A stretch of DNA of 18,460 bases, from the NCBI GenBank assembly GCA_024278555.1, contig JAJRSX010000057.1, positions 1 through 18,460 on the forward strand, in the 5' to 3' direction. Below, in pieces: positions 1 through 6,476 of the stretch. The first letter of the stretch is position 1; each line of letters opens with the position of its first letter. This stretch comes from a bacterium (lineage in GTDB: Bacteria > CG2-30-53-67 > CG2-30-70-394). The notes under the pieces are model-generated. The model saw only the letters and a list, made by a program, of their open reading frames with translations. It had not been told where the DNA came from and ran no database searches. The translations under genes and the position numbers were made by a program.

Positions 1-35
1 CGCACCGGCCTCGGGTGATCGCCCCTTTGCGTCCT
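1..35 (+). repeat. 35-bp direct repeat, copy 1
   Basis: Bases 1-35 are identical to 352-386; the copy begins CGCACCGGCCTCGGGTGATC and ends in CCTTTGCGTCCT. Because it starts at the window edge it may extend further left. The end of the unit is the CCTTTGCGTCC word of the period-8 repeats, so the copy probably spread with that element. Confidence 0.9.
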
Positions 36-58
36 AACGTGCCGCGGGGGTCAGGTCT

Positions 59-115
59 TTACCTCATGGCTCTCAGCTCGTCGGCAAGCTCACGGTATTC
101 CTGCTGGTCTAGGCC
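59..115 (-). pseudogene. C-terminal scrap of an unidentified protein
   Basis: Read on the minus strand, this gives DQQEYRELADELRAMR followed by TAA. It is acidic/basic, helix-like and quite unlike the Pro/Arg-rich translations of neighbouring non-coding DNA, so it looks like the tail of a real protein. The upstream side is cut off exactly where the period-9 repeat (115-143) begins. The stop is followed by AGACCTGACCCC (minus strand), a word I recall next to REP-associated transposase genes and small mobile genes in environmental bacteria (memory, not checked). No function can be assigned from about 17 residues. Confidence 0.4.
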
Positions 116-143
116 TTCCGTGTCCTTCCGTGGATTCCGTGGC
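115..143 (-). repeat. Period-9 repeat arm (CCACGGAAT/CCACGGAAG type)
   Basis: On the minus strand this reads as 9-bp units CCACGGAAT, CCACGGAAG, GACACGGAA. It matches 4402-4430 at 28 of 29 bases, and the inverted arm 4359-4387 closely. It directly abuts the coding scrap at 59-115. Confidence 0.85.
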
Positions 144-351
144 TAGTTTCCCTGCCAACCGGCGCCGCTGCCGGTCGATTTGCTCCTCGTCGCCGTTGGC
201 GTTCGAAGCTCCCCTACGTCCGTTGTCTTTCGTGGTAACCACGCCTTCCGGGCCGCCACCTGCTCCACTTCACGCCGCCCACGACGCCATGTCTCCCGCT
301 CCTCCGTCTGCGTCTCTGCCCCTCCACGTCTCTGCGTTAAAAACCCACCCG

Positions 352-386
352 CGCACCGGCCTCGGGTGATCGCCCCTTTGCGTCCT
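352..386 (+). repeat. 35-bp direct repeat, copy 2
   Basis: Identical to bases 1-35 with an offset of 351 bp. Downstream it runs directly into the period-8 array, whereas downstream of copy 1 the sequence diverges. Confidence 0.9.
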
Positions 387-410
387 GGCGTCTTCGCGTC
401 TTGGCGTTGG
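375..410 (-). repeat. Period-8 repeat array (CGCCAAGA type)
   Basis: On the minus strand the 8-bp units are CGCCAAGA, CGCGAAGA, CGCCAGGA, CGCAAAGG. Related arms lie at 17328-17354, 18441-18460 and, with a CGGCAAGA core, at 11790-11816. Confidence 0.75.
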
Positions 411-485
411 AGTTGTTTCCGGCAGTCTCAATGCGGCATCCCTCCGCATTCGACGCCGACGGTGAGTCATCCACCCTTTCGTGTA

Positions 486-506
486 CTTCGTGTCCTTCGT
501 GGTTTT
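486..506 (-). repeat. Period-9 repeat arm (CCACGAAGG type)
   Basis: The minus strand reads CCACGAAGG, ACACGAAG. Its reverse complement is found exactly (21 of 21 bases) at 12715-12735. It lies 13 bp from the stop codon of the secreted-protein gene that ends at 520. Confidence 0.8.
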
Positions 507-519
507 GACTCGCCAGGCT

Positions 520-1674
520 CTATCGCCTTGCCGGCGCCATGCGGAGGGCCATGTTGAGCCGGTAGTCGCCGCGACCGAGGTGCTCCCAGCCGGTGAGGGT
601 GACGCCGGACTCGCCGAGGTGGCCGGGGATATCCTCGGGGGGGTCGTGGGCGGTGTCGTCGTCCGCGTAGTAGACCGCCGCCTTGAGCTTCAGGCGCGGC
701 CCGAGGGTGAGGGTGCCGTGGAGGGCGCCGTAGGTGTCGGCGATGGTGAACCCCTTCAGGGGGCAGCCGCGCAGCACCACCTCGGACGGCTGGGGGCGGC
801 CGTCGATGGCGGTGGTGACGTGGTTCGGGCAGGTGATGGTGCGCGGCTCGCCCGGGGCGAGGTCGATGGTGGAGCGGATCGCCAGGTGGTCGAAGAACCA
901 GCCGATCCGAAAGGGGATGTGGATGCGCATCTCTAAGAGCAGGGTGCGCGGGGTGTGGATCCGGTCGATGGTGGAGCTGGGTGAGCGCAGGCCGAGGGCC
1001 ATGCGCAGGCGGTTCTCGGTGCGTACCACCACCCGCACCGGCCCCTCGATCACTCCGGTCACCCGGCTGTTGAAGTCTTTGCGGGTGCGGAGGAAGCGAA
1101 AGGCGCCCATGAGGCGGCCGGAGGCGCGGAATTTCCCGGTGTCGATCCAGTCGCGCCGGTCGGGGTCGGCGTCCCAGACGAGGCGGTTGAGGACGAAGGG
1201 GCGGTCCGGCTCGAAGCCGACGGTGAAGCCGGGGTGGGCGACCTCCTCCGCCTCGCGGCGGTAGTGGAGCCAGGTGCGGTCGACCCGTGGCGGGTCGTGG
1301 CGGTGGTGGGCGAGGTAGGCGACGGCGCCATCGGGACCGTGGAGCGCCACCACCGCCACCGCGTCCGGCGGCCGCTGGCCCGGCGGTGCGGGGGGGCCGA
1401 GGTCGTCGACCGCTACCACCACCTCGTCGTCAGCGGTGGTGCGTAGCAGCGGTGCGCGATCAAAGTCCCAGTCGCCGGCCGCGTCGCGCGGGTCGACCTG
1501 CATGGGGATCGCCTCCCAGCCGGTGGCGCGCCACGCCCAGGCGCCGATGCGCGCCACCGCCACGCCGACAAAGGGCACCTCCACCGCGACTACATCCGCC
1601 GCCGTGGATGGTGAGGGCGCGGCCGCCGCCGGCACGGCGGCGAGGAGGAGGCCACAGAGGAGCGCGGGCAGCAT
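520..1674 (-). CDS. Secreted protein of unknown function
   Basis: A 384-residue protein starting MLPALLCGLLLAAVPAAAAP, a clear Sec signal peptide with an Ala-rich cleavage region near residue 20, so it is probably periplasmic or outer-membrane associated. The frame stays open a long way upstream, but that part translates through period-9 repeats and a second frame of the transporter gene, so I start at the ATG before the signal peptide. No enzyme motif is visible. Features are a phrase near the N-terminus (IPMQVDPRDAAGDWDFD, then DDEVVVAVDDLG) that I associate with uncharacterised secreted proteins, and two Cys (CPNH, RGCPLKG). It is rich in alternating hydrophobic strands, consistent with a beta-sandwich. 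It is 263 bp downstream of the MMPL transporter in the same direction, so a functional link (periplasmic partner) is possible but inferred. The Shine-Dalgarno is weak (AAGG). Confidence 0.75.
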   Translation of the reverse strand: MLPALLCGLLLAAVPAAAAPSPSTAADVVAVEVPFVGVAVARIGAWAWRATGWEAIPMQVDPRDAAGDWDFDRAPLLRTTADDEVVVAVDDLGPPAPPGQRPPDAVAVVALHGPDGAVAYLAHHRHDPPRVDRTWLHYRREAEEVAHPGFTVGFEPDRPFVLNRLVWDADPDRRDWIDTGKFRASGRLMGAFRFLRTRKDFNSRVTGVIEGPVRVVVRTENRLRMALGLRSPSSTIDRIHTPRTLLLEMRIHIPFRIGWFFDHLAIRSTIDLAPGEPRTITCPNHVTTAIDGRPQPSEVVLRGCPLKGFTIADTYGALHGTLTLGPRLKLKAAVYYADDDTAHDPPEDIPGHLGESGVTLTGWEHLGRGDYRLNMALRMAPARR

Positions 1675-1721
1675 GGTGCCTTGTCCCACAACCCGCCTCA
1701 GGTCGCCAAGGGGCGAAGTTT

Positions 1722-1745
1722 CACCACGGGGGACACGGGGGGAGG
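1722..1745 (+). repeat. Period-9 repeat arm (CCACGGGGG type)
   Basis: Reads CACCACGGGGGACACGGGGG, i.e. CCACGGGGG / ACACGGGGG. It is a G-rich variant of the CCACGAAGG class, in the 263-bp spacer between the transporter and the secreted-protein gene. Confidence 0.65.
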
Positions 1746-1818
1746 TGAGGGTTTTCATTTTCAGGGGTGGCGTTTCTCCACGCCTCGGTCGGGAGATGGT
1801 GGGCTCCCGGAATGGATT

Positions 1819-1926
1819 TTTCACCACAGAGATGGGATGAGGAGGCCGCTCTCCTCGCGAGCCCGAACAGGAGGGAAGCACCTTTCCTCTGCTGTTCTCG
1901 GTGCCCTCTGTGTCTCTGTGGTGAAA
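1819..1926. repeat. 108-bp element with 14-bp perfect inverted ends
   Basis: The left end TTTCACCACAGAGA (1819-1832) is the exact reverse complement of the right end TCTCTGTGGTGAAA (1913-1926). Inward from the right end the 9-bp period continues (minus strand CCACAGAGA, CACAGAGGG, CACCGAGAA). About 80 bp lie between the ends with no ORF of note. The right end stops 11 bp from the stop codon of the transporter gene. It looks like a small non-autonomous, hairpin-capable element; no target-site duplication is obvious. Confidence 0.75.
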
Positions 1927-1937
1927 TCGCCTTTCAG

Positions 1938-4190
1938 TTACCCCCTCCTTCGCTCCAGGGTCAGCAGGAGCGCCGGGAGGAGGAGGAGGTCGCCGAGCAG
2001 GGCGGTGACCACCGTCGCGACCGCCAGGAGGCCGAAATAGAAGGAGGGGACGAAGCGGGAGAAGAGGAGGGTGCCGAAGCCGATGCCGAGGATGAGCGAG
2101 GTGTAGAGCATCGGCCGGGCCACCGCACGCAGGGCGGGGGCGAGCGCCGCGGCCACGGAGTCGGCCGTGCGGCGTTAGTGTTGGAGGTGGTTGAGGAGGT
2201 GGATGGTGTCGTCCACCGCCAGACCGAGGGCGACGCTCGCCACCATGGCGGTGGCGGAGTTCAGGGCGATCCCCGCCGCCCCCATGAGGCCGAAGGTGCA
2301 GGTGAGCGGCACGATGTTCGGGACCATGGAGAGCAGGCCGGTACGCCACGAGCGGAAGAGGAGGATCATCATCGCGGTCACCGACACCAGGGCGATGGCC
2401 AGGGAGCGCACCTGCGAGGTCACGATGAGGTCGCTGATCTGCATGTAGAAGTGGGCGTAGCCGGTGACCTCCAGAGAGAGCTCGGGGAAGTCCCGCGCCA
2501 CCCGGGCGCGGATCTGGTCGATCTGCACCTTCATTGCCGAGGTGCGCGACTCCCCCTCCTGGAGGGCGATGTGGGCGATGGCGCGATCGCCGGAGAGGTA
2601 GCGGGCGAGCTCGTCGCTGCCCTCCTCCGAGAGCTCGAAGAAGAGGTAGCCCTGGGCGATCGCCGGACGGGTGTGGTCGCCGACCGGCCGGCCGTCAAGG
2701 CGGGCGAAGAGGGCGGTGAGGAGGTCGGCGGCGGAGGTGGCGCCGTCGATCCCCTCCACCGTGCGCACCCAGTCGCCGAAGTGCGCCAGGCGGGCGAGAC
2801 GCTCGGGGTCGGTGAAGGCGCCCGGCTCGCCGGTGAGGACGAGGTCGAGGGGGCGGACGCCGCCGAGGTGGTGTTGGAGAAGCACCGTGTCGGTGCGGAT
2901 GGCGCTCCCCTCTTTGAAGTAGGTGAGGTCGTTGGTCTCTACCCGGATCTGCGGGATCAGCACCACCGAGACGATGAAGATGGTCAGGGAGGCGGTGAGG
3001 ATCCAGCGTGGCGCCGCGGCGAGGCGGTGGGCGAGGGTGCGGATCCAGACGTCGCGCTGTACCGCGGTGCGCGGTGCGGCCGGCACCGGTAGGAGGTGGA
3101 GGGCCGCGGGTAGGGCAAAGATGGTGAGGAAGAAGGAGAAGAGGACCCCGAGGGCGGAGAAGCGGCCGAAGTCGTCCAGGGCCGGGATCGGTGAGGCGGT
3201 GAGGGAGGCGAAGCCGGCAGCGGTGGTGAGGGAGGTCATCAGGCAGCCGGGGCCGATACGCCGCACCGTCTCGGTGATCGCCTGCGCCCGCCCGAGGAGG
3301 TGTGCGTGGCTGCGGTAGTGGCTGAAGAGGTGGATGGCGTCACTCGCGGCGATGACCATGATCAGCGGCGGGATCATCGACGAGACGTTGTTCACCGTCC
3401 GCCCGGAGAGGAGGAAGATCGCCAGGGCCCAGGCGGTGGAGGCGACGATCGCGGCCATCGGCAGGAGGACGCCGAGGGGGGTACGGAAGAGCAGCAGCAG
3501 GGTGGCGGCGGTGAGGGTGAGGGTGATCGGGATGAAGGTCTCCAGGTCGCGGCGCATGAAGCGGTTCATCTCGCTCTCGATCACCGGCTCGCCCGAGAGG
3601 TGGGCGCGGTCGCCGAGCGGGGCGAGGACGGCGCGCGCCGCCGCGGTGATCCGGCGGTAGGCCTCGGTCTCCTCCGGCGGTGGGTCGAGGGTGGCGAGGA
3701 GGCCGAGGAGGCGGTGGTCGCGGGAGACGAGGCGGTCGGCGTAGACCGGATCGGCATCGAGGCGGGCAAGCAGCGCCGCTGCCGCGGCGCCGGTGGGGGG
3801 CGGCCCGTCCACCGGCGGCGCCAGGCGCACCGTGTCGCCATTGCCGCGGACCATGGGGGCGCTGACCAGGGAGTAGACCCGCTCGACCCCCTCGATCGCC
3901 TCCAGCCCCGCGACCACCTGCCGCAGCTCCGCCACGGTCGCCGGCGCCAGGGGGTCGTCGCAGTCGATGCCGACCACCAGGACCCGGTCGTTGCCGAAGC
4001 GGTCGGCAAAGTCGTGGTAGGCGGCGAGGTCCGGCGAGTCGGGGATGAGGAAGCGGTCGAAGGAGGAGTCGAAGCGCAGGCGCGGCGCAGTGGTGGCGGC
4101 GGCCAGGGTCAGGAGGACGACCACTACAACGATCGACCGCGGCCGGGCGGCGACGAGGCGGTCGATGAGGGCGAAGGTGCGGTCGAGCAT
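1938..4190 (-). pseudogene. MMPL/RND-family transporter broken by one in-frame TAA
   Basis: Residues 1-671 (4190 to the TAA at 2177-2175) give most of an MMPL-type RND permease. There is an N-terminal TM segment (about residues 19-36), a periplasmic domain, a first TM block with IAASDAIHLFSHYRS and TSLTTAAGFASL, a second TM around residue 400, another periplasmic domain, and the start of the second TM block with GLAVDDTIHLLNHLQH. The TAA falls there. In the same frame the sequence continues RRTADSVAAALAPALRAVAR and then two or more TM segments (TSLILGIGFGTLLFS, LLLLPALLLTLE) to the natural stop at 1938. The two halves of RND permeases are homologous, and the first half shows what should follow, so the 72 codons after the TAA are the missing end. 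A TAC (Tyr) to TAA change explains it. The family exports lipids or hydrophobic compounds; the substrate is unknown. Truncation removes the last helices, so the product is probably non-functional unless the stop is a sequencing error. Confidence 0.85.
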
Positions 4191-4255
4191 GGCGGGCGGC
4201 GGCGCGAGGCGGCCGAGGGTACGGGGCGAAGCAGGCGCGGCGCCAGCGCCCGGCC

Positions 4256-4290
4256 TTCAGCGTTCAGCGTTCAGCTATCAGCTTTCAGCG
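4256..4290 (+). repeat. Heptanucleotide array, 5 units (TTCAGCN)
   Basis: Five 7-bp units: TTCAGCG, TTCAGCG, TTCAGCT, ATCAGCT, TTCAGCG. The same CAGCNNN heptad occurs at 7718-7773 and, inverted, at 7854-7972. A 7-bp period is not compatible with a coding repeat of constant reading frame. Confidence 0.9.
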
Positions 4291-4358
4291 GCGTGGACCG
4301 CGATGACGACGTCGCGTCTATCGTGGGAATGAACGGCGCTACCCGGAAGGTCAAATTG

Positions 4359-4430
4359 GCCACGGAATCCACGGAAGGGCACGGAAGAGTGGGACAGCTC
4401 CCTTCCGTGTCTTTCCGTGGATTCCGTGGC
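4359..4430. repeat. Inverted repeat, 29-bp arms, 14-bp loop (period 9)
   Basis: Left arm 4359-4387 begins GCCACGGAATCCACGGAAG; right arm 4402-4430 is its reverse complement with two mismatches in 29. Each arm is built from 9-bp units (CCACGGAAT, CCACGGAAG, G.CACGGAAG). The loop (4388-4401) can extend the pairing with GGGA/TCCC. Transcribed from either side it would fold into a long hairpin. Confidence 0.9.
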
Positions 4431-4527
4431 TAAAACGCCTTCCAGGCCAGGCCCGTGTGGCCTTCATCTACCGGAGACGCGGAGCCCTCGTTTGTACTGC
4501 GTGGCCGTGTTCGCGGCGGGATATTGG

Positions 4528-4613
4528 GTAGGAGCCGGCTCCTGCCGACGAACCGCGCCCGCTGGCGCGGCAGGACCTGCGGGCCTGAATCGCGAGCGGG
4601 AGCTCGCTCCTAC
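4528..4613. repeat. REP pair (BIME-like), order A then inverted B
   Basis: REP A is 4528-4551, GTAGGAGCCGGCTCCTGCCG followed by ACGA. REP B on the minus strand is 4588-4613, GTAGGAGCGAGCTCCCGCTC followed by GCGAT. A GC-rich imperfect palindrome lies between them. GTAGGAGCnnGCTCnnGC is the typical layout of bacterial REP sequences of the Pseudomonas type, mobilised by RAYT transposases (established family knowledge); no RAYT gene is in the window. The element ends on the base next to the pntB stop codon, so it may form the 3' end of that mRNA. Confidence 0.85.
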
Positions 4614-6005
4614 CTATTTCCCGGCCAGCCCGGTCACGAAGCCGTTGACCGTCTCCTTGGCGTCGCCGAAGACCATCACCGTGTTGTCCATGAGGAAGAG
4701 CTCGTTCTCGATACCGGCGAAGCCCGGGTTCATGGAGCGCTTGAGGACGATGACCTGCTTCGACTTTTCCACGTCGAGGACCGGCATGCCGTAGATCGGT
4801 GAGCTCGGGTTGGTCTTCGCTGCCGGGTTCACCACGTCGTTGGCGCCGATGACGATGGAGAGGTCGGTCTCCTCGAACTCGTCGTTGATGTCGTCCATGT
4901 CAAAGAGCTGCGGGTAGGGGACGTTCGCCTCGGCGAGGAGGACGTTCATGTGGCCCGGCATGCGGCCGGCCACCGGGTGGATGGCGTATTTCACCGTGGT
5001 GCCGTTCTTCGCCAGCAGGTCGCCCATCTCGCGCACCGCGTGCTGCGCCTGGGCCGCGGCGAGGCCGTAGCCGGGGACGATGATCACCGACTTGGCCGCC
5101 TTCATCATCGCCACCGCCTCGTCCACGGTGGCGCTCTTCGGCTGCCCCTCACCGCCCTCGGCCGCCACCGGTACCTCGCCCGGCTCCGCCGCCTCGGTGC
5201 CGAAGCCGCCGAAGAGGACATTGGTGAGCGACCGGTTCATGCCGTCGCACATCACCTTGGTGAGGATGAGGCCGGCGGCGCCCACCAGGGAGCCGACGGT
5301 GATCAGCACCGGCGAGGAGAGGACCAGGCCGGTCATCGCCACCGCCAGGCCGGAGTAGGAGTTTAAGAGCGAGATCACCACCGGCATGTCCGCGCCGCCG
5401 ATGGGGATGGTCAGGAGTACCCCGAGGAGCAGGGCAATGAGCCCCACGAGGACGAAGAGGGGCCAGGCGCCGGGCGACGCGAGCAGGACCGCACCGAGGG
5501 CGAGGACCACCACCCCGAGAATGGCGTTGAGGAGGTGCTGACCCTTGAAGAGGGTCGGGGCACCGCCGACGAGCCCCTGGAGCTTGGCGAAGGCGACCAT
5601 CGAGCCGGAGAAGGTGACCCCGCCGATGAGCAGCGCCAGGACCAGGACCACGGTGGTGAAGTGGTCGAGGTTCGGGGTGAGGCGGGAGATCTCCGAGTAG
5701 GCCACCAGCCACGAGGCAAGGCCGCCGAAGCCGTTGAAGATGGCGACCATCTGCGGCATGTCGGTCATCTTCACGATCCGCGCCCAGACGACGCCGGCGA
5801 CCCCACCGACCACCAGGCCGGCGACGATCATCCCGTAGCTCACCACCTCGTGGTCGAGGAGGGTGACGAGGATCGCCATGAGCATGGCGCCGGCGGAGAG
5901 CAGGTTCCCCTTTCGCGCCGTGTCCGGGTGGTTCATGTACTTCAGCCCGAAGATGAACAGGGCTGCGGCGGTCATGTAGAAGATGTCGATGTAGTCGCTG
6001 AACAT
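4614..6005 (-). CDS. pntB: NAD(P) transhydrogenase subunit beta
   Basis: 463 residues, normal length for PntB. It carries the membrane domain (dII, about residues 1-260, mostly hydrophobic helices) and the NADP(H)-binding domain III (about 285-463). Diagnostic domain III motifs are GYGLAAAQAQHAVREMG, HPVAGRMPGHMNVLLAEA, GANDVVNPAA and KRSMNPGFAGIENELF. With PntAA and PntAB it forms the inner-membrane proton pump that couples proton influx to hydride transfer from NADH to NADP+. The start is supported by GGAGAG at 6010-6015 (minus strand), 4-5 nt before the ATG. It is the last gene of the minus-strand cluster, 81 bp after pntAB. Its stop codon touches a REP pair. Confidence 0.97.
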   Translation of the reverse strand: MFSDYIDIFYMTAAALFIFGLKYMNHPDTARKGNLLSAGAMLMAILVTLLDHEVVSYGMIVAGLVVGGVAGVVWARIVKMTDMPQMVAIFNGFGGLASWLVAYSEISRLTPNLDHFTTVVLVLALLIGGVTFSGSMVAFAKLQGLVGGAPTLFKGQHLLNAILGVVVLALGAVLLASPGAWPLFVLVGLIALLLGVLLTIPIGGADMPVVISLLNSYSGLAVAMTGLVLSSPVLITVGSLVGAAGLILTKVMCDGMNRSLTNVLFGGFGTEAAEPGEVPVAAEGGEGQPKSATVDEAVAMMKAAKSVIIVPGYGLAAAQAQHAVREMGDLLAKNGTTVKYAIHPVAGRMPGHMNVLLAEANVPYPQLFDMDDINDEFEETDLSIVIGANDVVNPAAKTNPSSPIYGMPVLDVEKSKQVIVLKRSMNPGFAGIENELFLMDNTVMVFGDAKETVNGFVTGLAGK

Positions 6006-6086
6006 GAGGCTCTCCGTGGGGCCGGACTGCGGGCGGTGGCCGCCGCACCGGGCTGGCGGTCGTGGGGGGACGGTGGGGGTCGGCCG

Positions 6087-6368
6087 CTACTCCTTCTTGA
6101 ACATCTGCAGCATCCGGTCGGTGACCGCGTAGCCGCCCACCACGTTGATGGTGGCGAAGACCACCGCCAGGAAGCCGAGGATCGTGGAGAGGTTGGTGTC
6201 GCCGCGACCGGCGGAGACGATCGCCCCGAGGACGGTTACCCCGGAGATCGCGTTGGCGCCGGACATGAGCGGCGTGTGGAGGATCGGCGGCACCTTGGTG
6301 ATGGTGTCAAAGCCGACGAAGCAGGCGAGGAGGAAGACGTAGAGGCCGGTCCAGTAGATCGGTTCCAT
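6087..6368 (-). CDS. pntAB: NAD(P) transhydrogenase subunit alpha, membrane part
   Basis: A 93-residue, mostly hydrophobic protein starting MEPIYWTGLYVFLLACFVGF and ending MLQMFKKE. It contains TKVPPILHTPLMSGANAISG, the hallmark of the membrane segment of the alpha subunit, then two further helices. In E. coli this part is fused to the NAD-binding domain in PntA; here it is a separate gene, as in Rhodospirillum rubrum and many other bacteria. GGAG lies 7 nt before the ATG. It sits 108 bp downstream of pntAA with no sign of decay of a fused gene in the gap. Confidence 0.96.
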   Translation of the reverse strand: MEPIYWTGLYVFLLACFVGFDTITKVPPILHTPLMSGANAISGVTVLGAIVSAGRGDTNLSTILGFLAVVFATINVVGGYAVTDRMLQMFKKE

Positions 6369-6476
6369 GGGCAGCTCCGGGGTTACGGTGGGTGGACGTC
6401 GAAGAGGAAAACAGTCGGGGCGAAGATGGGGTAGGGGGGCGGGTCGCCGCCGGCGGTGCGGGGCCGGATGCGGGTG

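Larger units (their letters stand above)
1..519. other. Gene-poor repeat island at left edge
   Basis: No credible gene lies here. The open frames that cross it translate into proline/arginine/serine-rich low-complexity protein and run through recognisable repeats. The stretch holds a 35-bp direct repeat, a short coding scrap on the minus strand, two period-9 repeat arms (115-143 and 486-506), a period-8 array (375-410) and a looser array of GTCTCTGC-like words around 308-335. It looks like accumulated repeat insertions and decay between two genes, of which only the right-hand one is in the window. Confidence 0.7.
4191..4613. other. 423-bp spacer filled with three repeat classes
   Basis: There is no credible gene between the transporter start and the pntB stop codon. 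It contains a 5-unit heptad array (4256-4290), a long period-9 inverted repeat (4359-4430) and a REP-pair element (4528-4613). Any promoter for the transporter gene would lie here, but I cannot pick one with confidence. Confidence 0.75.

Noticed and set aside
130-557. Small proteins in the left repeat island
   Set aside because: Pro/Arg/Ser-rich translations of repeats in several frames at once, with no ribosome sites or conserved character.
1938-2156. Stand-alone 72-residue membrane protein
   Set aside because: It is the in-frame continuation of the transporter after the TAA, aligns with the last RND helices and has no ribosome site.
520-2349. Single 609-residue minus-strand protein
   Set aside because: The N-terminal 225 residues are an out-of-frame reading of the transporter gene and of period-9 repeats. 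The real protein begins with a signal peptide at 1674.
1767-3092. Long plus-strand Glu/Gly/Arg-rich proteins opposite the minus-strand genes (also 3300-4433, 5535-6434, 6456-7682, 14379-15947)
   Set aside because: High-GC antisense shadows: low-complexity translations opposite genes with clear families.
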